Assembly (NCBI GenBank): GCA_024234575.1
Contig: JACKOB010000010.1
Span: 1 to 13,095, forward strand
DNA from: Hahellaceae bacterium
Lineage (GTDB): Bacteria; Pseudomonadota; Gammaproteobacteria; Pseudomonadales; Oleiphilaceae
DNA: 13,095 bases
Direction of reading: 5' to 3'
Below, piece by piece: positions 1 through 6,074 of the stretch (position 1 is the stretch's first letter; each line of letters begins with the position of its first letter). Below the pieces are notes generated by a model that made no database searches, was not told where the DNA came from, and worked only from the letters and a program-made list of their open reading frames with translations. The position numbers and the translations under genes were made by a program.

Positions 1-2
1 CT

Positions 3-44
3 CACGTCCGTTCAACCATTCCCGCAACGGTCAGACCGGACGTG
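3..44. repeat. Inverted repeat CACGTCCG/CGGACGTG inside the integrase 5' region
   Basis: A perfect 8-bp inverted repeat: CACGTCCG at 3-10 and CGGACGTG at 37-44, with a 26-bp spacer. Smaller inverted words of the same type are nearby: CGGT/ACCG at 28-38 and again at 68-79. They lie within the open reading frame of the integrase, so they may be coincidental. ACCGGACG (35-42) recurs after the companion gene at 996-1003. Confidence 0.4.
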
Positions 45-587
45 CTAAAAACCATCACCGTTAAACACGGTCAAAACCGGACGATGTTAATTGCTCAACT
101 CACCCGTGATCTGGGTTTACGTTTTAAAGAAGCTTCTTTACTAGATACACGCAAAGCCCTCCGCCAGGCCAGGCAGCACGGGCGTGTCAATATTACTCAA
201 GGCACCAAAGGCGGAAGAGGCAAAGGGTCAGACCGGTGGATACCCGTCAGTAACCCGTGTCTGCAAACCCTAAAAGCCGCCACTCTCATGCAGGGCAAAG
301 AACAGAATTTAATTCCACCTGAAAGCAACTATAAGCAATGGCGAGTCCACCGGTATAACCAGTGGCGTGCCATGACAAACCAGACAGCCATCAATGGTTT
401 TCACGATATGCGAGCCGCCTATGCCTGCGAACGCTATCAAGCCATTACTGGCTATCCTGCTCCGGTCATTACTGGAAAACGACAAGCCGATAAAGCACTG
501 GATCAAAAAGCCCGAACTCTTCTCGCCCAAGAATTAGGACACAACCGCACAGATGTAGTCGCAGCCTATATCGGTAGCAGTAAGTAG
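3..587 (+). CDS. Tyrosine integrase, C-terminal catalytic part (5' end outside the window)
   Basis: A site-specific recombinase of the Integrase_1-like family found on integrative elements; it would cut and rejoin DNA through a tyrosine. The frame is open to the window edge, and the residues before the GTG at 42 (VRSTIPATVRPDVL) look like normal family sequence, so the gene very likely begins upstream and GTG 42 is internal. Counting from GTG 42, the catalytic set is visible: R27 in LGLRFKEASLLD, K56 in GTKGG, H121 and R124 in HDMR, H167 in ELGHNR and Y176 in AAYIG. The N-terminal core-binding domain is not in view. The next gene follows 14 bp downstream on the same strand. All catalytic residues are present, so the visible part looks intact. 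The family call is from memory of homologues. Confidence 0.85.
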   Translation, partial: HVRSTIPATVRPDVLKTITVKHGQNRTMLIAQLTRDLGLRFKEASLLDTRKALRQARQHGRVNITQGTKGGRGKGSDRWIPVSNPCLQTLKAATLMQGKEQNLIPPESNYKQWRVHRYNQWRAMTNQTAINGFHDMRAAYACERYQAITGYPAPVITGKRQADKALDQKARTLLAQELGHNRTDVVAAYIGSSK

Positions 588-601
588 CGTATTGAATAAT
601 T

Positions 602-919
602 ATGCGCCCAGCCAATCACGAACAAGCCGAGCAACATATGGAGCATTTATTAAATCGTAAGCTGAAAGGTAATCGTGGTACTCGCGTTAAAGAACATACC
701 CATCGAGCAAAGAAAATAGCAGCTGTGATATGGACGAGATTTCACGTTGGCCCGTACCAATATCAACTCAAACATCTGAAGTGGTATCTGGATACAAAAA
801 TTCGACACCTTAAGCCTGATACGCAGTATCGTCATTGGCTGACGGTAAAAAATATAATTATCGCATTGGGAAAGGAAAGTGACTGGATGGGTGGGCTAGG
901 TAAGTTTGGCTGGCGATGA
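602..919 (+). CDS. Small integrase-companion protein, core-binding-domain-like
   Basis: A 105-residue basic protein with no signal peptide or membrane segment. I know no assigned function, but similar small proteins occur next to this kind of integrase. The middle (residues ~40-95, with VGPYQYQLKHLKWYL, LKPDTQYRHWLTVKNI and IALGKE) has the helical pattern of the N-terminal core-binding domain of tyrosine recombinases, where a helix ending in LxPxT precedes a helix leading into ALGK. It could be a DNA-binding accessory factor for the integrase or a directionality factor. It starts at ATG 602, 14 bp after the integrase stop, with only a weak ribosome-binding site. The last residues (GKFGWR) may be slightly truncated compared with remembered relatives. 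The domain assignment is inference; that it is a gene is well supported by its position and conserved look. Confidence 0.65.
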   Translation: MRPANHEQAEQHMEHLLNRKLKGNRGTRVKEHTHRAKKIAAVIWTRFHVGPYQYQLKHLKWYLDTKIRHLKPDTQYRHWLTVKNIIIALGKESDWMGGLGKFGWR

Positions 920-961
920 AATGGCAAACGCCTGCAATCCGACGGCACGCTTTGGTTTCCT

Positions 962-997
962 GTCAGTGTATATCGAGCAAGCTCGACACCCACTGAC
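962..997. repeat. Composite two-arm hairpin between convergent genes
   Basis: Two nested perfect inverted repeats share one centre. The outer arms are GTCAGTG (962-968) and CACTGAC (991-997). The inner arms are TCGAGC (973-978) and GCTCGA (981-986) around an AA loop. Unpaired TATA and CACC lie between outer and inner arms. It sits between the companion gene and the convergent ABC-3C operon, so it could act as a bidirectional terminator, but neither side has the U-run of a classical intrinsic terminator. A recombination or replication site of the mobile element is the alternative. The structure is certain from the sequence; the role is not. Confidence 0.6.
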
Positions 998-1062
998 CGG
1001 ACGCTATAGGTACTTTTTGGAATTCGTCAAACACTTACGCTTAGTATAATCCACTACTAGTT

Positions 1063-3081
1063 TTAGCAGTTAGGTATTGGCTCAATCAATCCTCGTGTAC
1101 GCCATCTATTTTCATTAACCAAAGACTCAAATGAAACGCCATTAGATAAAGTGAGATCATCAGCGTGATCTGTAACTATTATTTGTGGACAGAAGCCGTT
1201 TAATTCTTCAACTTCATTGCAATAAATAGACAGCTGGCTAAATAAGTTTTCAACTGCTTTAATGTCTTCATCTACTACACGTTCTGTTTCTAAACGCTGC
1301 AAAGCTTCTTGGCCCTTTTGTTCTTTAAATGAATCGGAATTATCACGTTTGAAGTTCGGGAAGTATACCTGTGTAGGCTGATCAAAAAATAGAATCGACG
1401 GTATCGAACATTTATCACCCAATTCAGCAAAATATTTGTGCAGTGCTAAGAATAGTGTTACGTGACTGTATAGCCAATTTGCGCCACTACCCATTGATCT
1501 GAGATAAATCTTTTCATCCTCAGGTGTTAAATGGTAGAGATCAAATGTCTCAAACGAAAAGTGAAGATTAATAGGCTTATAGCTAGCTTCAAACTCGAAC
1601 TGACTACCAATTTCCGCCATATATTCGTTAACTTTTCCAGCAGCCTTTTCTAGCCCTTTTTTCACATCGTACTGCTTAAGACCTTTATTAATGACTTTAA
1701 GCTGCTTTTTTAACTCCTGAATTTCTTTTTCAAGCTCAGCGTCATCAGCCATATTGAGAGTGTCGAGAAGCGCAAATAACTTAGCCTTTTGCATCAAAAC
1801 GCTTTCATACAGGCTCTTTTGCTCTGCTAACTGCTTTTCTGTTTTCTCTATTTCTGTGATTTGCTGATTTAGAGCCGTCAACTCTTTGTCAAAAGCTTCA
1901 ATGTTGCGTTTTACATCGACTAACGACGACTCAAACTGCGCTTTCATCGGGCGTGCTTGCGCAAGGTTACCCGATACTTTAGTGATGGCTTGCTGTAACT
2001 TCTCAGCACTTTCTCGCAAACTTTCTTTTTCTGTATGGCAAAATGGGCAGACTGAAGCAGAAATATGGACATGCTTTGGGGAGTTAAACTGGCTTATGTT
2101 ATCAACAAAACGTTCTTCTTCCTGGATATGCTTATTGATAGATGCAGATTGCCGTTGCAGCTTTCTGAGTTTGGCTGTCTTTTGACTGCGCTCTAGCTTT
2201 AATTGATTGTACCTTTGAGTAACCGCATCAGAATTATGATTGATTTTTTCCGGCACAATAATTTTATCGAGCTGATTTTTCGCATCTTCCGGGTTTCGTA
2301 GTATCGCGTGCAAAGATAACGGCTCATCCTCAAAACCCATCATGGCGTAAAGCTGGCTTAAAACAGGGCCAACTTTTTGTTTGTAGTTATCAGTTGCTCG
2401 GTTATTTGCATCTTTCTGACGTTTCAAACGATTCATTTCACCACTAAGACGCTCATACTCCTGGGAAAGATGAAAATATTTTTGATCAACCAAACCCAGA
2501 AATATCTTCGTATGGTTAATGGCTTGATCACGCTTTTCCTTTTCATCAAATCGGTAAAATAGCGCATGTTTATTCGCCACAAGATTTTGATGCTGAAGAA
2601 TAAAGGATGAAAAGCTGCGTATAGAAGGTGTAGCGGCCTTAGCATTAGACCGTCGATTGGCTTTTGCCGCTAAAGACTCATCTACATCATCAATGTCTAA
2701 GAAAAATCCTCTTAGGTGTTTTTTAAACTCGTCCAGAGGGCGAAAATAATTACTGTTAAAATAGTCGCGCTGAATCTCATCAGAATCAAATACCTCTACA
2801 CGACGAAAAAAAGCCTTCGTACTTAATTCAGGGTCACGAGCAATCACCATCTCTTGTTCATTGACCGAAAGCGCAACGTAGTAAATAGCGGCGCTATCGG
2901 TAATTACTCCCTTGGGAATAGTGTTGTCACCACTGCCGAAGCAATAGTCAAAAATTTCAATCAAGGCACTTTTTCCGGTAGACGACTTACCGGTAACCAC
3001 ATTTAGCCCCTTTTTGAAATTAACCGGGTGCTTATTGTCTTGCTTATCGATTATGCCAATTTCGTGAATTAATGTTTTCAT
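1063..3081 (-). CDS. ABC-3C system SMC/Rad50-like ABC ATPase (DUF3732)
   Basis: The ATPase of an ABC three-component conflict system, expected to change conformation with ATP and DNA and to license the effector through the middle component. The 672 residues show a split ABC ATPase: Walker A GKSSTGKS (31-38), a long middle with coiled-coil character (~200-325 and ~350-490), a CPFC hook (C345, C348) between the coils, an ABC signature-like SMGSGANW (529-536), Walker B ILFFDQPTQ (563-571) and an H-loop TDHAD (637-641). The FFDQPTQVYFP block is typical of DUF3732. The Walker B acidic residue is followed by Gln instead of the usual Glu, which usually lowers hydrolysis. Start ATG 3081 overlaps the stop of the middle component by 4 bp. 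It is the last gene of the operon and appears intact. Cytoplasmic. Confidence 0.9.
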   Translation of the reverse strand: MKTLIHEIGIIDKQDNKHPVNFKKGLNVVTGKSSTGKSALIEIFDYCFGSGDNTIPKGVITDSAAIYYVALSVNEQEMVIARDPELSTKAFFRRVEVFDSDEIQRDYFNSNYFRPLDEFKKHLRGFFLDIDDVDESLAAKANRRSNAKAATPSIRSFSSFILQHQNLVANKHALFYRFDEKEKRDQAINHTKIFLGLVDQKYFHLSQEYERLSGEMNRLKRQKDANNRATDNYKQKVGPVLSQLYAMMGFEDEPLSLHAILRNPEDAKNQLDKIIVPEKINHNSDAVTQRYNQLKLERSQKTAKLRKLQRQSASINKHIQEEERFVDNISQFNSPKHVHISASVCPFCHTEKESLRESAEKLQQAITKVSGNLAQARPMKAQFESSLVDVKRNIEAFDKELTALNQQITEIEKTEKQLAEQKSLYESVLMQKAKLFALLDTLNMADDAELEKEIQELKKQLKVINKGLKQYDVKKGLEKAAGKVNEYMAEIGSQFEFEASYKPINLHFSFETFDLYHLTPEDEKIYLRSMGSGANWLYSHVTLFLALHKYFAELGDKCSIPSILFFDQPTQVYFPNFKRDNSDSFKEQKGQEALQRLETERVVDEDIKAVENLFSQLSIYCNEVEELNGFCPQIIVTDHADDLTLSNGVSFESLVNENRWRTRGLIEPIPNC

Positions 3082-3536
3082 CGCGGTTTAACTCCTAAAA
3101 ATGCATAAATCTCGACCACTGACTGACCGCTAAATAATCGCCCTAATTTTTCTGCACTTTTTTGAATTGTGAAGGGAGAGTCAATACACGAGCTGAGGCT
3201 TAAACGCTCTTCATCGACAGATAACCAATCATTGACCAAACAGTATTGAATGCATTGCTCAGTTAAGTCTTGAAACTCATCAATTCGTTCTTGCAGATCG
3301 TAAAGCTTGGCTCGATCCTTGAAGATAGACCAAATTGAACTCTGCTTTTTGTCTCCAAAAACAGCACCCGAAATAGCTTTACCAAAAACGGGGTGACTGC
3401 AAAGTGGAATCACCAGGGGTGCAAGTAGTAGGTTATTTTCCATATCGCCCGCTGTGGTGTAAAACGAAGCAATATATGCCCCGTACACAAAAGGGTTGTA
3501 CTTCAATTCATAAAGGGCACCTACAATACTGCTCAT
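3078..3536 (-). CDS. ABC-3C system middle component
   Basis: A 152-residue helical protein matching the middle component of ABC three-component systems. The N-terminal part carries the usual layout: NPFVYGAYIASFY (14-26), then a hydrophobic LLLAPLVIPL block (36-45) and SHPVFGKA. Basic and charged helices follow in the C-terminal half. It probably bridges the ATPase and the effector. It overlaps the effector stop (ATGA at 3533-3536) and the ATPase start (ATGA at 3078-3081), so the three proteins are probably translated together in fixed ratio. The hydrophobic block could suggest a membrane segment, but it is short and matches the family, so I take the protein to be soluble. Assignment rests on the N-terminal pattern and the neighbours; the exact subfamily (middle component 3 or another) is uncertain. 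Confidence 0.8.
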   Translation of the reverse strand: MSSIVGALYELKYNPFVYGAYIASFYTTAGDMENNLLLAPLVIPLCSHPVFGKAISGAVFGDKKQSSIWSIFKDRAKLYDLQERIDEFQDLTEQCIQYCLVNDWLSVDEERLSLSSCIDSPFTIQKSAEKLGRLFSGQSVVEIYAFLGVKPR

Positions 3537-4663
3537 GGCTCAACCCTCCATTTTAGTTGTTGTTCTTCATCATCCATAACATCGTGGATCAGGCCATTTC
3601 TAAAGGCGAAGTCTGGATTCGGGTAACCATCTATACCAAATGGTGATTCGCTTGTTACTTGATCGTATAAGTCTTGAGATATTGATGAACCCTGTTTTCG
3701 TGCAGCACTGCGATATTTTGCTATGAATGCTTTGATCCACTGCTCACGGTAACGAATAACAGTGTCCCTGAACTGAGGGTAGCCGTGAAGTTCTTCAATT
3801 AAAGCGTTTCGCAACTCTAGCCAGTTACCAACTGCCTCTGGCAAAACATCCTCGTATTCAATTTCACGGATTTTCTGAACAAATAATTCCGTGATATAAG
3901 TCTCGACTTCTTTGTCTGTGGCATCCCGATGGGAGAAGTCAGGAATTGTAAATAAGGTGGGGCCCCATCTAGCCGTCAAAGATTCTCTCTGTTGGTCGAA
4001 TAAGGGTTTTTTAATTACCCACTCAGTGTTATTGGCTTGTTCGTATATAAAACCGATCAATGCTTCCGCAACAGCTTGCTGATTAGCTCGAGGAATAGAG
4101 CCATCCAACTTAGTGCAAAACCTCTTTCTCAAAGTACTCAGGTCATCAGCCTCTACATGCAAGACAACCTTCTTCAATACAGATATCAATTCACCATCAG
4201 GTCTGCTTACCATTACTTCTTTTTGTAGTTTGATTATTTCAGATGGTTTTTCTGAGTTTCTTTCTTTTTCTGATCGACTATAAAAAATATCTTTTAGCAC
4301 TTGCAGCCGTTGTTCAGCACTTTGTGCATTCCAGTCTTTTAAACGAGTTGTCGCGCCAAAAGCTTGAGTGGTGTGCAACACCAAAACGCCGTACTGATTG
4401 TGGTTAAATTCTGGTGCTAACCAATTTTTTAGAGATTTCCAGAGGTTTTCGTGATGGTCGGTAAGTGGCGCAGCGTAATTTTTCACTTCGGTTTGTGTTG
4501 ATTGCGCAGCATCTGGCGCAAATAAACTGACATCACCGTCTTTTTCGAACCAAACAGACTGGCCGTCCTCAAGCGAAAAGCACCGATCCAAACCAATTAG
4601 CATTTGGTAATGGAAAGCTAAAGCCGTTGTTAATGCTGCGTTTTTAGTTTGACCACCACTCAT
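3533..4663 (-). CDS. ABC-3C system effector with PD-(D/E)xK nuclease-like N-terminus
   Basis: The likely toxic effector of the ABC-3C system. Residues ~1-110 resemble restriction-endonuclease-fold domains of the DUF4297/Cap4 kind: a helix (TTALAFHYQMLIGLDRC), a strand ending in D44 (GDVSLF), a strand with E59 and K61 (QTEVKNY), then a helix HHENLWKSLKNWL. D44, E59 and K61 fit a D-x(n)-ExK metal site cutting DNA. Residues ~110-290 are helical and charged. The C-terminal ~80 residues, ending in FRNGLIHDVMDDEEQQLKW, look like the C-terminal domain that couples ABC-3C effectors to their partners. It is the first gene of the operon, with a G-rich ribosome-binding site at 4667-4673, and its stop overlaps the next start. 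The nuclease call is motif-based inference; the ABC-3C role is well supported by context. Confidence 0.78.
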   Translation of the reverse strand: MSGGQTKNAALTTALAFHYQMLIGLDRCFSLEDGQSVWFEKDGDVSLFAPDAAQSTQTEVKNYAAPLTDHHENLWKSLKNWLAPEFNHNQYGVLVLHTTQAFGATTRLKDWNAQSAEQRLQVLKDIFYSRSEKERNSEKPSEIIKLQKEVMVSRPDGELISVLKKVVLHVEADDLSTLRKRFCTKLDGSIPRANQQAVAEALIGFIYEQANNTEWVIKKPLFDQQRESLTARWGPTLFTIPDFSHRDATDKEVETYITELFVQKIREIEYEDVLPEAVGNWLELRNALIEELHGYPQFRDTVIRYREQWIKAFIAKYRSAARKQGSSISQDLYDQVTSESPFGIDGYPNPDFAFRNGLIHDVMDDEEQQLKWRVEP

Positions 4664-4666
4664 ATA

Positions 4667-4673
4667 CTCCCCC
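4667..4673 (-). promoter_or_regulatory. Ribosome-binding site of the ABC-3C effector
   Basis: GGGGGAG lies 3 bp before ATG 4663 and overlaps the TAG stop of the hsdS remnant. The effector may once have been translated by coupling to hsdS. I see no convincing sigma-70 promoter between 4664 and 4862, so the operon may rely on read-through from the GIY-YIG operon. Confidence 0.6.
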
Positions 4674-4759
4674 TAGAGTTCGCCTTTAAAGGCTGAATCG
4701 AGAATTGATGCTTTCAGTTGTTGAAAGTGGCTTATCCTTTGATTTAGCCAAGTTGTAAT
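4673..4759 (-). pseudogene. hsdS: HsdS C-terminal remnant (type I specificity subunit)
   Basis: The last 28 codons of a type I restriction specificity gene. The reading TTWLNQRISHF, then QQLKASILDSAFKGEL and a stop, matches the typical HsdS end, where a coiled-coil helix leads into LKxSILxxAFxGxL. Nothing recognisable as HsdS lies further upstream in this frame, which runs open to an ATG at 4831 but reads as the shadow of the PHP remnant. The fragment cannot bind DNA by itself. It is in the same orientation as the hsdM start at 11198-11254. The match is short but highly characteristic. Confidence 0.75.
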
Positions 4760-4823
4760 CTCCATTCGGCTTTTCAAAATTTGTTGAAGTATGTATATGA
4801 AAATCGAGAAATATTGGTTCCAT
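4749..4823 (-). pseudogene. PHP-domain gene, N-terminal remnant
   Basis: From ATG 4823 the frame reads MEPIFLDFHIHTSTNF followed by EKPNGDYNL, which is the start of a PHP (polymerase and histidinol phosphatase) domain: FLDFHIHTS is its first metal-binding motif (HxH). After about 25 codons the resemblance ends, and the frame runs out of phase through the hsdS remnant to a stop at 4686. The whole ORF is 45 codons, against several hundred for PHP proteins. The ATG is 37 bp after the GIY-YIG stop, so the complete gene may once have been a fourth member of that operon or part of the older type I locus. Confidence 0.65.
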
Positions 4824-4862
4824 ACAATCATTCTCTCAGTTTTTAAATTTAGCAGTCATGTT

Positions 4863-6074
4863 TTAAACCGACACTAGCTTGACGTTTTTCGTATCATAGC
4901 GGTACTCGCTTATTGTTCCATCCTTAATCTTCTCCACAACTTCATCAACGATAAACAGCGGCACTAAAAACCATTCCCTAGGAACAACAGGGTTTCCAAA
5001 GCGATCATTAATTTGGATATCGAGCTTCGCGGAATCAAAAAATCGATGAAGGATGTTTTCGAGTTTGGTACGGCTTATATTATACAACTCATAGGTTGCT
5101 ACGATTTCAACATCAGCCATTAGATAGGTAGGGTCTAGTTTGGCGTTTGCTATGCGTGTTTTAACGCTGCCACCGGTTACGCCTATCTTGTGAATTAAAT
5201 TGCGATTTTCAGCGATTGTGGGATGTTCTGATTTGCTGCGTAGAACATAAATTGTTCCACTGGCTGTATCTTCATCTTCCGCATTACCATCAAATAGTGG
5301 GCCAGCAGACAATGAAACGATTCTTCTGCTAGCGTCATCTACGTAAAGCGCTTTTTGCATGGACCGAAGAAGCAGGTCGCTCTCTGTTTTGTTATCAAAG
5401 ATAACGCGAAGCCTATAGTCATTTTTATCAAAACCGTGAGTGCGCTCTTTGCTAATTTCAGCGATATAGGCTTTTTGCCCATTGACGATAAACCAATCAC
5501 GCTCGTTAATTTCGGCCATGATTGTTTGGCCTTTTTGATTCTTGAGTATCTTGGCTTCGAGTAAACCACGAGTGAGATGATCTTGCACTTGATCGAATAA
5601 TGGTTTGAATTTATCAAAGTCGGCGCAAGGTGTTCGGGTAGCGATTTCTTCGGCAGCCCTTACCTCTGCGCGGGGTTTAACATGCTTCAGGAAGGTGACA
5701 TCATTTTCTTTCGGAGCTTCTACTCCCAACTCTGCCAGAAGCTCCGCATCGCTGTTATATTCCTTTGGCGGTTCAGCAATGCAATGCTCGGCTGTAAGTA
5801 AGCCTTGATAATCTAAATCGGCTACCAAATTTCTACATTCTTCCTGTGATCGAATACGATCTAGGCGAGTAGCATACAGGCGCTCAAAGATGTCTTTATC
5901 TTCGCCGTGTTGAGGTTGGTGGCCATGCTCTTCAATGAAACGTTGAATTTCCTCAAAGCCTGCAATAATGCGCTCTTCTTTTGGCGAGTGAGCAACTTTC
6001 TTGGCGGGAGTTATGTCAACTCCCAACTCTTCAAGCAGCGCCTTATTGGATTTTTTTTCTTTCAAATCAGTCAT
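4863..6074 (-). CDS. GIY-YIG (T5orf172-type) nuclease-like protein
   Basis: Probably the DNA-cleaving subunit of the three-gene system. The C-terminal ~135 of 403 residues form a GIY-YIG domain of the T5orf172 type: GTIYVLRS (273-280), HKIGVTGG (295-302), R307, the E339/H343 region (TKLENILHRFF) and REWFLVPL (366-373). The middle (~185-260) may be a DNA- or partner-binding beta-rich domain. The N-terminal part contains the motif LLxELGV twice (13-19 and 112-118), followed by acidic or charged linkers; these may be docking peptides. Start ATG 6074 overlaps the helicase stop (ATGA), so its synthesis is tied to the helicase. Similar proteins occur with the same methyltransferase and helicase in other proteobacteria, from memory. 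Nuclease activity is inferred from the fold, since this subfamily can also bind DNA without cutting. Confidence 0.82.
   Translation of the reverse strand: MTDLKEKKSNKALLEELGVDITPAKKVAHSPKEERIIAGFEEIQRFIEEHGHQPQHGEDKDIFERLYATRLDRIRSQEECRNLVADLDYQGLLTAEHCIAEPPKEYNSDAELLAELGVEAPKENDVTFLKHVKPRAEVRAAEEIATRTPCADFDKFKPLFDQVQDHLTRGLLEAKILKNQKGQTIMAEINERDWFIVNGQKAYIAEISKERTHGFDKNDYRLRVIFDNKTESDLLLRSMQKALYVDDASRRIVSLSAGPLFDGNAEDEDTASGTIYVLRSKSEHPTIAENRNLIHKIGVTGGSVKTRIANAKLDPTYLMADVEIVATYELYNISRTKLENILHRFFDSAKLDIQINDRFGNPVVPREWFLVPLFIVDEVVEKIKDGTISEYRYDTKNVKLVSV

Noticed and set aside
42..587. Integrase starting at GTG 42
   Set aside because: The frame is open to the window edge and the residues before the GTG fit the family, so the true start is most likely upstream of the window.
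916..996. 26-codon ORF (+) overlapping the companion gene stop by ATGA
   Set aside because: No recognisable similarity, and its end lies within the hairpin; the overlap is probably chance.
962..997. Integron attC site
   Set aside because: The hairpin lacks the conserved GTTRRRY and RYYYAAC core boxes and the extrahelical bases of attC sites.
4673..4831. Intact 52-codon ORF starting at ATG 4831 (-)
   Set aside because: Its first half is the out-of-frame shadow of the PHP start and its second half is the HsdS end; it is best explained as a fusion across a deletion joint.
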